Program-made: the position numbers and the translations under genes
Shown: positions 1-11,500 of the stretch, piece after piece
Layout of the letters: each line of letters opens with the position of its first letter
Numbering within the stretch: the first letter of the stretch is position 1
Source of the DNA: Struthio camelus
Lineage: Eukaryota; Chordata; Aves; Struthioniformes; Struthionidae
DNA: 64,000 nt
NCBI RefSeq assembly: GCF_040807025.1
Contig: NC_090942.1
Coordinates: 203,724,747-203,788,746 of the forward strand
Direction of reading: 5' to 3'
Notes under the pieces: model-generated
What the model saw: only the letters and a program-made list of their open reading frames with translations
Told to the model about the DNA's origin: nothing
Database searches by the model: none

Positions 1-339
1 TCCTCAGATTTGTTTCACTCTGTAGGGTCATTTAGCTGTGAAAGAGACTGTAGATAATTGGTAAAGATTTAGGAATCGCAGTTTGCGATTACGATGGTGA
101 CCTTAATGGGAAGGAAGCTAGAAAACGCTTAATCGAGAGGGAAAGACGGGGCAAACCGTTTGGGCAGCCGGAAAGTGAAAAGCTCGGGGCTTTGGACCGC
201 TCGAGAAGTTTAACTTGAGGGCTCGTTCCTGAGATTCCTATGTCTGTGGAAATAACTATTTAAAAAAATAGCTAATAAGTAAATTCCTCCTGGAATTTAA
301 GCCAGAGGAGGGCAGAGGGAAAGGAAGGACTCAACAGGC
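1..339. other. Upstream flank, no gene seen
   Basis: AT-rich sequence before the CpG island. I see no exon with splice sites, no repeat family and no RNA gene. By synteny with mammals the 3' end of XPO4 could lie further left, but nothing in these bases shows it. Confidence 0.5.
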
Positions 340-429
340 CGGGCCAGAACTGACCCCCACCCCCCCTCCAGCGGCGGCCGCCGGCGGGAGCCCGGAGGCG
401 GCAGCGACCGGCCCGGACCGGCCCCGCCC

Positions 430-443
430 GTGGCCATGGCAAC
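430..443 (+). promoter_or_regulatory. RFX X-box motif
   Basis: GTGGCCATGGCAAC fits the X-box consensus GTNRCC-N(0-3)-RGYAAC with a 2-nt spacer at every fixed position. RFX factors bind such sites in MHC class II and ciliary gene promoters. The site lies 24 bp before a CCAAT box and about 220 bp before the presumed exon 1 donor. Confidence 0.6.
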
Positions 444-599
444 GGAGGCCGCCGTGTCCCAGCCAATGGCGAAGCAGCCTTTGGCACCGAGGGGGCGGGG
501 CGAGGCGTGGGCCCCACTTTCCGGCCCCGCCCCTACTGCGGACGAGGTCTCCGGCAGGGGGCGCGCGCGGGCGCGCGGCCCCTGCCTGCCGGGAGCGCA

Positions 600-666
600 C
601 GCTGATTGGCCGGCAAGCGCTGCGCGCGCCGCTGGCCGTGAAGGCGCGAGGGGGATCCGGCCGGCG
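600..666 (+). other. EEF1AKMT1: Probable non-coding exon 1 of EEF1AKMT1 (5' end unknown)
   Basis: The first coding exon at 8354 begins with a splice acceptor only 4 nt before the ATG, so a 5' UTR exon must lie upstream. The CpG island supplies a consensus donor, GTGAGT, at 667-672. The start is a guess; only the donor is visible. Confidence 0.45.
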
Positions 667-3600
667 GTGAGTGGCTGAGGGCGGGCTCGGCCTGGGGGAT
701 CCCGGCTTGTGCCCGGGGGCGGCTGGCGCTCCGCTGGGACTCCGCTACCCCACCCCCCTCCCGCTGTCGGTGGCGGCAGGGGCCGGGACCAGGCCTCCTT
801 GCCCCGCCCCGCTCCTCTCGTGGCGGAGGGGCGGTGCTGGCGGGGAGGCGCGGCGGCCGTTGCCCGCGGGCGGCCGTTGGCGCCGCGCGCCCCGGCGGGG
901 GGGAGGTGTAACGGTCGGAGCGGCGGCAACGCGCCGCCTCAGCCGGCTGAGAGGAGCCGCGGGGGGAGCGGGCGGGCCGCGGGAGCCGCAGAGGGGGCGG
1001 CAGCGCCGGGGTGGGCTGCTCTTTGCTCCCCCTGACTCCGAAAAGTTAGTCCTCTGCTTCGTGAATGCCTCTGAGGTGTGGAGGGTGGGCAGTAGCTCTG
1101 AAGAGGAGGAGGAGGAGAGGGCTGGTGGCGGCGAGGGCTCGGGAGCCTTTCCGGGAGTCTGCTTTTGTGGGCAGCTTCTGGCGCTAGGAGAGCCGCGTGG
1201 GTTGTGTCGTTGCACCGGTGGGGTTTCGTGGCAGTCGGGCACGAAAGGGAACAAGGAAGAAAAGGCCTTCTTCCCTTATTCAGGAGCTGTCAGCGTTGTT
1301 TTATCCTTCACATATAGGAAGATAACAGCAGTTCTGAGGCATCCAGCCTCCTGACCCTCTCTGTGTCCAAAATCAGGTGCTGCTCATTAAAAAGTATTAG
1401 AACAGAGCTAGAATATATCGTACTTCCCTCCTTCATCTAGTAGTCATCCAATTTTCTGCTGTTACTTTCTGAATCAGATGTTGCTTCTGTGTATTTAGTA
1501 ATCTTCAGTGAGTCTCTCTTCTATAAACCTGTTTAGTCTCACTGTGAGACTAAAAAAGTTTTGTAAAATTTTGTCATCTGCAGTAGCCTGTGACAAGGGT
1601 CCTGTTGCTCAGGTACAGGTTGTGTCAAGAAGCACCTCCTCCTGGGTTTTTTGAACCTGATTCTTGCAGCCTATGTTGCCTTCCTGTTCTTGCATTGGAA
1701 AACAGAGCAGTTGATGACAGTCCATGCCGTTCATGTCACTCGTGGTTTTGGAGGATTGTCATACCCCTTCTCAGTTACTTCTCATATTCATTGCCCTGCA
1801 AAAGCTGTTCTAGTCTTTTGATGCCTTGCTGCCCTTCTTGAACATTTTCTATATCCACTATTTTTTTCCCACTCTTTGTTGTGTTGCAGGGATCTCCAGT
1901 TTAGTTTTGTTCTGTATGTGCTGATAACTCAGAGTTCTCAGCAGATCCTCTTTAATTTCAGTTAAGTTCTATATAATTGTGTTCTTCATGTAAGACCGTT
2001 CATACTCATGCATAAGAACTAGGAATTAAGATATATCATTATGCGAAACCATCATGTTGGTGTTTGGTGGCAATTAAAAAGCATATCTAATGTTAGACAT
2101 TGGTAGGAAAAGAATGAACACAACAGGAAAAAAAAAATCACCAAACCACAATATGTAGTCACCTATGTCTTAAATGTTGTGTGCACCTCGTCTCAAAAAA
2201 GGGTGAAAAGGATGAGCAAATGTATGGAAAGACGCTTGTAAACCACTAAATGGACTGGGTTAAGACTTCAACATGGAAAAGTGACAACTAGCGGAGTGAG
2301 GAAAGGGGGATGGCTTACAGATGTCTGTGAAATCATGAGTGGCGTGGAGAAGGGATCGAGCGTTTCCTCTTTCATCAAATTGAGCTAGTAGCCACATTCA
2401 CTGCAAGAAGTAGTAGTTATTTATAAGCTAAGGCTTCTTACCAGGTAGATTAAAAAAACTTCATGTGAATTCAAGGGAGGCTGGAAAAATGTTTGGAAAA
2501 TAACTAAATTCACAAATTTTTAGTTTCAGAAACATCCCCCTTAGGTGAAAATGGTTAAAGTTTGGGGAATATGTGGTGGAGAACTATCACATACACTTGC
2601 CTTATTCTTTCTGCGAAAGTAGCCGAAGGCAGGTGTCTCGGGAAGAGTGAGAAGACCGGTCTGTATTGACCGTAATGCAGCTTTGGTTCTTATGAACCAT
2701 TTGGTACGCATGTTAACAAAAAACTGTCCAGAATTAATCCTGAAATCTAGTCACTCTCGGATCTGTGGTGGGTGAGCTGCTTCTGCTTCACAAAACCTAT
2801 TATTTCCTTTGTCCCCTATTCTGTGAAACTATCACGTAAGAAAAATTCTTTAGATTTGCACGTAGGTTTGTCAGTTCTCATTTTGCAATGTAATAGTCTC
2901 CCAACATAGTCGTCCTGTTCAGAGGCCGTTTCATTTTGTGGTTCCTGGACCTCAAAAAATTTGCGTTTGACAGCGTGGAAGCAAGCTGGCTGGCTTTGCT
3001 TGAAGGTGACTTCTCAGTTGAGAAAAGTTTGATTCATGCTAGGAAGACTACCAAACAGCTGGCGTTCCTCAATTTCTGCTAGCTAGACCACACTAGCTAA
3101 CAGGGTAAATTCTTTTGCTGAAATTAATTTAGTCTGATATACTTAATGCAGTTTGTCCTGTCAGTCATTCCTATGAAAGTGCGTTTGGCGGCCATCTAGG
3201 CATCTTGTCAAATCATTGAGCAAAAACTGAGCTGTCACCTGTGTTTAGGATTTTAAAAACTGAATAATTTGTTTCCAACAGTAAGGATCCTTTCATTTTC
3301 TGGCGTTTTACTGTTTGGGACAAGATCCATCAAAATGTGTTTGTGGTTTAGCATTCCTTTTTGGCCACCCCTCAGATTATTGTCTGGAGACTTGGGATTT
3401 GGATCCTTGTATGTATTAAATAGCTGGAGCTTGAACGGAGTGCAGTGCCTCCCTGCTTCTAAGGCACTAAGGCATATTTCCAGCCTTTTAATAGCTTTCC
3501 AGCCCCTCTGATGGAGACTTTTTGTTCACCTCCAATCAGATGATTGCAGCCAGGTGATTTTTATTACAGAGGTATATCATTGTCTCAGATTTTCTCCATT

Positions 3601-6600
3601 TGTGTCACAAACATCATAGATTATGAGCTGTTTGTCTCAAATGCTAGCTTGTGCGGCTTGGGGAAAAATACGGCTATATTTTACTCAAAATTTCATGCTA
3701 TCTGCCCTTAGATCCAAGTTACTGTAGAATAAAATCATTTCTGAAGTTGTACATGCACTTCTTGTTAGTCTCTCTGATCTTTTACCAAAATACATTATGC
3801 CCTTCTTCCCCTCCTCTCTCAGAGATTAACAGGATGGCTTTCCAGTTGTATTAATATTTCTTGGCCTTTCATTAGTCTTTCCTTTCCCCCTTCAGCTAGG
3901 GGACATTTTATTGCAATGAGATGCATTCTTTAGTGTACTAATCATAAAAGAATGCATATTGGAAACTAGCAGAGCAGCAGTGTGTTGTTCTGTTTATACA
4001 TTTACCAAACAGTATTTCTAAGTTATGTAGATGATTTGGGAGGGCTGACTTAGACCGTAGGTAAGACTGCCCCTTTGACAGAGAAATGGTAGCCAGTCAC
4101 CTGCAGTGAAGTCTGTTGGTAAAAGCTGTGAAAGAGCAAGTGCTTACTTTTCAGTAAGAGATTTTTTTTTTTAAGATGGCTTTGTAAATATGGATACAGA
4201 TGTAGATACCTGTAAATATGTGGATGTACATATGGATATCAAATATGGTACAGGTACCCTGCTTGCCTTCCCCCACAAAAGTGGAGTTTTCTTTTTGAGT
4301 AGGTATATGGAACTATAATGATCTAACCGCTGAAGCAAGCTAGCTACATTTTCTGTACTTCTGGGGTGAGGTATGGTGCAAGGGCATGCAGGGCATATGC
4401 CTCAGCTGACCTGCTGACTAAAAGTTTGCAGGCTTGTATGTGTAGGAGCACACATGTACCTTTGGGCATAGAAGTTGCACTGTATTTCAAAGACTACAGG
4501 TTTCTGCATGATTTTAACTTCTTAATTATGAATGGACTGTATCTACTGGTGTATAGAAAGACTGTAGCAGCTTCTGGGTGAGTTAGTTTTTCTGAAGTGC
4601 TCCTTCTAATTTATTATTTTTGCTTTTTTTTCCTCTCCATTTTAGAACTTGGGTGCATAAATAAATTAAGAGTTTTCATACGTGAGAGCTGGAGACCAAG
4701 GTTGAATTGCTACATTATTCTTATATAGATAAGGCTTTGGATCTCCTGTGCTAGCATTCTTACTCAGTATTACTATCTGTCTTCATTTTATTTTTTCTTT
4801 AAAGAGCTCTTTAAAGAGCTAAATGTCATAATGATGACATTTAACTGAACAGTTCATTGGCTAATAGAGGCAGATTTAGCTGTACGCAGAGGAAGGGACT
4901 GAAGAGGTTCTAGGCACCTCCATCTCTTAATCCTGTCTGCATTGTGTGAGCTGTAGATCTTAAGATGTACTTTTGGCAACTTCACTTTTCCCATACTGTG
5001 GGTAGATCTGGCCCTTTATAGCTGAAGAGCATTCCAATTTGCCATTTACTCCATGATTGAAGTCCTGATAATTTATATTCTGCTGTGTATATAGGTGCTT
5101 ACTGCATTCTCCCCTCCCCCTCCTTTCCCTAAGATAAACTTATTCTTTAACTTCACAGGGAGTTTTATTTTTCCAGACTCTGTAGTGTTCTTGAGCCATT
5201 CTTGGAGAACTTCTGGGTTCTTTATTCTGCTTTGTTTTTTAATTAGGTATAAAATTAGGTACAAATACAACACTTAAGCTAAGATTTAATAGTTAAGAAG
5301 GCGTGCCACTTAGCTAGTTTTAAACCTTGTGCTCCTGCTAATACGATGTTTTTAATGTAGGTAATCTGGCTGTATCGGCATTGTATGTGTTGAGTGCTCT
5401 GAATCCAAAGCCGCATCTAAAATGCAGCACTGTTCCTCTGTGGAACGCTTGCAAATAAATAATTTGCATACCTTCAGAAGAAATTTTGAACGTTGAAGGT
5501 GTTTCTAATAGATGTACATATGATTTTGCTACCGTATGTTGTGAATTACCTTTCCTTGTAACCTTACAGTCAGTTGCTGCTTGGTTCTTTAAAGCTTTCA
5601 TTTAGAAACCAAAAGGAAGACTATAAAAAAAAAAAATTAAAGTAACATTTGTAGAAAGAGGATGTCTGCGGTGGTATGCCTTTTTATGTGCTGAAACAAT
5701 GGATAATTGCTTCGTCAACAATTTGTCTGTGAGAGTTTCATTTCATGGACATGGATGTAGTCCTTGCAAACACATATATAGGCTCATTCAATGTGTAAAA
5801 TCAGAATTTCAGCTTCCAAATGAAGAGCTGCAAGCTTGCATCTGCTTTATTTTCTTCCAGTGTCAAAGTATAGATGTGTGCTTGTCTAGGAGATAATAGC
5901 AAATGAGATTGCTCTGTGTGTGACACACTCAAGGCTGGGGGGAGCTGTGAGATGGAGAATAATTAAGCTTCTAACATCTGTCCCAATCATCTGGGGCCTG
6001 AAGTGGATTTAAGCATTGTATACTATTGGAGTGTTGTGGAACATGCATTTGGTTTTGCTTCTAGAATCTCTTTAATTATTATTCATTGATTTTTAAAGGC
6101 CAGAGGAGCCATATGACTGTTCAGCGTGAGCCTCTGTGGTGTTCAGGGTGTTTCACTGAGTTGTCCCTGTGCTGCAATCAATTACTTGCCTTTGAGTAAA
6201 GTTTATTTTCCAAAGAGGCTTCCTTTCTCTTTTAAAAGGCTCTAAGAGATGGAGAATTTACCACTTACTGAATAGTTTCTTCCAGTGGCTGTCTTTCTTA
6301 TATTTTGGCCCTATTTTTAATTTGAATTTGTAGAAGCCCAGGTTCTCTCTGTGTATCGTGGCCTTTATAAGATTAATTTTAAACTCTGCAAAAGTCATTG
6401 CTGTTCCAGCTATATCAAAACAGACCTGTTTGCATCAACAGGGTTTTTAATACGCTCATGACTCTTTTCCCTTAAAAAAGAAAAAAAAAGACGCGCACAC
6501 ACACACACAGCTAATAGAAAATTATTTACGCTATTAGTTTTTAGAATTCTAACCACTGATCTCATTGCTTTTTTGACAGTGATGTGAGCCTTCCAGATAT

Positions 6601-8353
6601 TTACTGTAGATAGATTTAGTCTAATTCAAAACCTGAAACTATACTACCTGTGCAAACTTGCAGTAATTTTAATAGTGAATAATTTCAAATAATATATAAT
6701 TTAATAATGTAAATAATAATTTGAAAGCCTTTTTGTTACTAATTATCAAAAAAATAGGGAAGACAGACCTTTTGTTTTTACTAGGTAGCTTCACTCAAGA
6801 ATTTTTCACTTGCATGAGGCTGATGAATAGATAAGTCTTTAAACTTTGAAGAGTTAAAATTTCCAGATAGTTGCTCCTGTTGGCAGCTTTGTTCCTGCTC
6901 TCCACATAAGTTCAGGTAGTATTTCCCCCCTGGAAATATACACGCAGATTCAGCCAACCCAGCTGAGAAAGTATCAAGTCTAGTAAACGATACTCTGGAA
7001 AAGCCAAGTGCTCTGATTCTTGTCCCGTATAGGTGCGTACTGAGGCAGTGGAAGGGAAGAGTGAATACTGATGAGTTGTCTCTGAGTAGCAGGTGAACTG
7101 TGCTATTTTCTGAGCAAGTAGGGAGAAACCAAACTTTAGGAAGTGTCTGCAAAGCTCTGCAAGAGAGACAGGGATCAGTGTAGAGGAAAAAATGGAAGGG
7201 GAGGAAAAAGTGAATTCTGGAGCTCTCATTGTAGTAAACAGAATAGAGAAGAGAAAAAGCATGTTCTTGTTTTATAAGCAGTTATGCTTCAAATTGTAAT
7301 AACTTTCAAAGTGGCATGGAGGTATGAAGGTTCACATTTCTCTCTGCATAACTTTCATTACAAACTGTTTCTGCAGAAAGAAAAGTGAACACCCCTATTT
7401 TAAAGTTCTATTAAAGTCATTGCATGTGGAATAATTCTTAGATCAGATGCCAAGAAAAGGTGTTTCTTGAAAGAAGAACCTTTTTCTGGTTTTCTCCAGT
7501 AACTTTCTCATGCTTGATTTCTTCTTTTCCCTTTCTCTTCCACGAGGTGGCACTGTCTCTCCTGGGAAGGACACAAATACTTTAGCTTTCTGTTTGGATG
7601 CGGTTCAGCTACCCGGAGAGTCAGCAGGGTTGAGAGATACTGTGAAACATAACTCAGTTCATGAGTTTTATGAGAATGGTTGTACTTTTCATTTGATATA
7701 CAGTGTATCTGTTTGACATGAGTTATGTCCATGTTCTCATGTATGAAAAGCACAAATTTTTGGTCAAGTAGTCTTGTCTTAGAAAAACATCACCTTGAGT
7801 TTCTTGTCTGCTTTTGTTTACTTTCTAGAAGATTTCAAGCATTTGCAGGAGTCTTTTACAGTATGGGAATTCAAGTGAGGTGATGTTGATCCTAGAACAC
7901 TAGTCTACTTACTTTGACACAAAATTTTGTGCATTTTGATCATTTCTTTCCATGTTCAGTAAGTATCCTTATTTCCAGGTGGGAAGAGAGTAATTTCTAA
8001 AGGGTTTGGAAAATCCACCAAAGCCCTTTTCTCTGATACAAAAAGGGTATATGGATTAATGACAATATCCCTGTAAAAAATATAAGCCACACGTGTTCTG
8101 TAGAAAGGGAACAGTGCCATTGCTGCTCCTGAATTCTCTCAGCAGATGCTTTATTCCCAATCTTCCTCTCGCCGATTTAAGAACTCTCAAGTAGAGAGGG
8201 CATGGTCTTCCCCTGGCCCCTTGTTGGGAGGTTGTCATAGTTAGCTATTAGAATAAACCTCCAGTTTCAGTGGATGTTGTTTTACCTTAGGAGAATGGGC
8301 CATTGTTAAATGCTTTCATTACATGCTTTTCTTTTTTTCTGGCTGGTGTCTAG
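667..8353 (+). other. EEF1AKMT1: EEF1AKMT1 intron 1 (inferred)
   Basis: About 7.7 kb of AT-rich DNA between the CpG-island donor and the acceptor TCTAG at 8349-8353. Apart from the tail of the CpG island and a short CA tract near 6496-6510, I see no gene, recognisable transposon or RNA gene. Open frames here are short and show no family resemblance. Confidence 0.5.
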
Positions 8354-8507
8354 AAAAATGGAGGAAGAGGATGATGATGTTCCCCAGCTTTCATCCCATA
8401 CATTGGCTGCCCTGCAGGAGTTCTATTTGGAACAACAGCAGAGAGAGGGCATGAAGACCTCTCGGGAATCTCATCAATATTCTGTTGGCTCAATAGAAGA
8501 AAACTGG
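8354..8507 (+). CDS. EEF1AKMT1: EEF1AKMT1 exon 2, first coding exon
   Basis: The acceptor ends at 8353, four untranslated bases precede the ATG at 8358, and the donor GTAAGA starts at 8508. It encodes residues 1-50, from the acidic start to SIEENW, and ends in phase 0. Confidence 0.93.
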
Positions 8508-11500
8508 GTAAGAAACTAAACTTCAGTGAATGAAGCACAGTTAGCATTAGTGACCCATTAAGGAGGAACAACCATTAGCAGGTTTCTTTTGTGGATAAAT
8601 GGATGATGAAATGAAAGAGGGGAACGCTCAGGGCATTCCTAGAATGGCAACATCTAGCAGTATTCGTGAAGAATAATACTGTAGGATTATTTGCCTTAAA
8701 AATAAATCTGGATATAGTTTTCTGTTCTGTGTGTGTGTGTGCGTGTGTGTGTATGCACTGAGAGGGAATAAAGCTACCAACAGAAGCATCTATCCCTTCT
8801 GCAAATTTTAACTCTGACCTGGCATGTAAAGGTAATGAAGATTCTTCCCTGAAATTGAGACAAACACAATGCAACAATAAGATCATTCTCTTTCCTTTCA
8901 CATTATATTTATTTCTGTATTTTATTTCTTTGTTTTTGTGGATGGCTGCCTTGCTGCCTTTCTTTTTTTTTTTAACCTTGCAATTGACTGATTTTTTTGA
9001 TTAACTCTCTCGGTTACTTTTGATTTTTACTCATCATGTTGTTTCTGATCTCCTCTTCTGATTTAGTGCTTTTGTGCTTTATTTCTTTCCAAACTGTCAA
9101 GTTTGTTTTTCCTGTTCCCCTAGAGTAACTTAATTTAAGAATACGTGTGAATCTGCATTTTTGGTTTGAGCTAACCTTGTCAGCGTTGTTTTTTTCTGAT
9201 TCTGTAGTAAATGCTTTGGCAATGCGAAGTGTAAGATAACTGCTGCTTGTCACAGGATTATGAAAGTAAAGAGACTATTAGGAAAATCATCTCCTTTCCA
9301 ACTTTACAGTTTGTGAACTGAGAAGTTGCTATGGATTTTAGTTTTCTTGAAGTGGAACTAACAAAACCTAGTTGTACACAGCATACTTGGAAGATGTGAC
9401 GTTGTTGATAATTGCGTGTTATTTTTTTCAGCAACTGAGCCAGTTTTGGTACAGTGATGAAACTGCAACATGCCTGGCTAATGAAGCTGTTGCAGCAGCT
9501 GGAAAAGATGGCAAGTAAGTTTTAATAATTATTTTGCAGATTAAATATGTAATTTCTGTAAATATTCCATGTATGTTAAGAGGGCCTAAGTTTAATTCAT
9601 TTCTCTTGGTACTTCATGTATAGTTGGTGGAGGTGCTGCACAAATGCTTTGCAGTTATTTATTTATATAATTAATAGTTCAGACTCTCTTACCATTTAAC
9701 ATTTCACTGAATTTTGTAGGCCCTGCCAAGTAAAAGTTTACTGTGGATCCTTTTTTTCTGAGAAATATAGAGTTCTAGATCTTGATATCTGTATTTTGTA
9801 TATAGTATTACTTGTAATTCTTTTCTCTGTTTTCTTACAACAATAGTTCTCTACAGCAGACAGAAAAACTCGTTTTTCTTCGTACTTCTTTAAGGAGTAG
9901 TTTTTAATTTTAACTTAAATTTTCAATTTATTTATTTGCTGTTGTGAAATAAGCTTTTCTTCATAGTTACACTTAACGTCTTTTTGCAGCATGGAGGTTG
10001 AATATGTAATGGCCTAAATACCTCACGCACTAGTTATTAAAGTTCTATTAAAGTAATTAAATGTATTTTGGAGGTGTTGTATACAGTTGTCACAAACTTG
10101 GTGCTCAAGAATTCTTCAAAATACATAGAATACCAGTTTTATTTGTGGCTGTCAGAAATTTTACGTCTATATCCTAAATGTCAAAGATTAATCTTTTCCT
10201 GGCTAATGCTTTCTGTGTGGAGCCTGTAAGAGTCAATACCCCAATAAAAAGGAGAGACAAGGCATGTTTTGCTAATTGATGTGCAGTTAGCAGTGGTCAG
10301 CTTAATGAGCACTTGGATTAAGCCGACGCTGAGATGCTAGTCTTCGCAGGGAGGGATGGAGTGTTCTCCCTGTGCCAGAGTATTGGGAAGAAAAAAAGTT
10401 AACAGGCCAGGCCGTGAACTGAACAGTTGAGACACAAACAGACTTTCCTTTCTGCCAGCTCTACTGCAGGAGTCATAAACTCCCAAAGAGAAGCGAAACA
10501 GGCATTTGGTCATCATAACATGTTAGATCCCAGCAATGAGAAATGACCTAATGAGATCACCTGTGAGAGCCCCAGTCATGAATCAAGCCTATGAATTCAG
10601 TCCTGCAAAAACTGCATATGGAACTAACAGACATATTCAAGCCATTTCATTAGATTAAAAAACAGCTTTTGAAAAAATACATCTGTGAGAATTTGCAAGC
10701 CAATTCTTCTCAGAATACTTACTGAAGAAAGTATCTGATGTCTCTTTTATTTTTTTGTTTTCCTCTCTTCTGTTACTATTGCACTAACATGCTTTTAAAA
10801 AAATGTGTAAAGTTTTCAGCACGAGCTTCAAAACTGCAATGAGGTATTTGTTAGAATGAAGAAAGAACAGCTTACATTTTTTTGGAACAAATGCTTAAAA
10901 TATTTTTCCAAAGCAGCCCTGAGAATTTATGGAATTGTCATTGCTCTAGTTGCTTTTGTGTTTGTTGCCTTTCGATATTCTAAGTTGTTGTCTCTTTTCA
11001 GGATAGCGTGTATTAGTGCACCGAGTGTGTACCAGAAACTGAAAGAGCAGGATGGCAAAGCTTTTTCAGTGCGTATACTGGAATATGACAGAAGGTTTTC
11101 TGTATATGGAGAAGAATTTGTCTTCTATGATTATAACAGTCCTTTGAATTTACCTGAAAATCTCCTGCCACACAGTTTTGACATTGTAATAGCAGATCCC
11201 CCCTATCTCTCGGAAGAGTGTCTTCAGAAAACTGCAGAGACCATAAAATACTTAACGAAAGGAAAGATTCTGCTTTGCACAGGTATAATCAATTTCTCTT
11301 TTATGAGAGGAAACAAGGATGCTTAATGGTGATCTAAATATTTTTGAGACTTAGTTTCTCTAGTGAGACTAATACTAACTCAATAACGCTAATTTATAAT
11401 TAATTCTAGGAAGAATATTTACCCTGAAGAGGAAGGATAAACTCCCTCCCCCCCCCCCCCCCCCGGAGTACTTCAGTTCAACTTTTCTTTAATCTGAAGA

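Larger units (their letters stand above)
340..1210. promoter_or_regulatory. CpG island, promoter region of EEF1AKMT1
   Basis: Very GC-rich and CpG-dense between AT-rich flanks. It contains GC boxes (around 483-500 and 525-535), a CCAAT box on + (463-467), an inverted CCAAT box (ATTGG, 605-609), an RFX-type X-box (430-443) and an alternating CG tract (561-578). No TATA box is evident, so dispersed initiation is likely. A strong donor, GTGAGT, at 667 marks the end of a probable non-coding first exon. Open frames running through the island are low-complexity and not treated as genes. The promoter assignment rests on composition, motifs and position upstream of the EEF1AKMT1 coding exons. Confidence 0.8.

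Noticed and set aside
297-1354. Open frames of 80-227 codons on both strands in the first CpG island
   Set aside because: High GC removes stop codons by composition. The frames overlap on both strands, are low in complexity (Pro/Arg/Ala/Gly) and match no family I recognise.
10210-10620. Possible LTR-like stretch in EEF1AKMT1 intron 3
   Set aside because: Slightly GC-richer text, but no terminal TG...CA boundaries, paired copy, target duplication or primer-binding motif that I could support.
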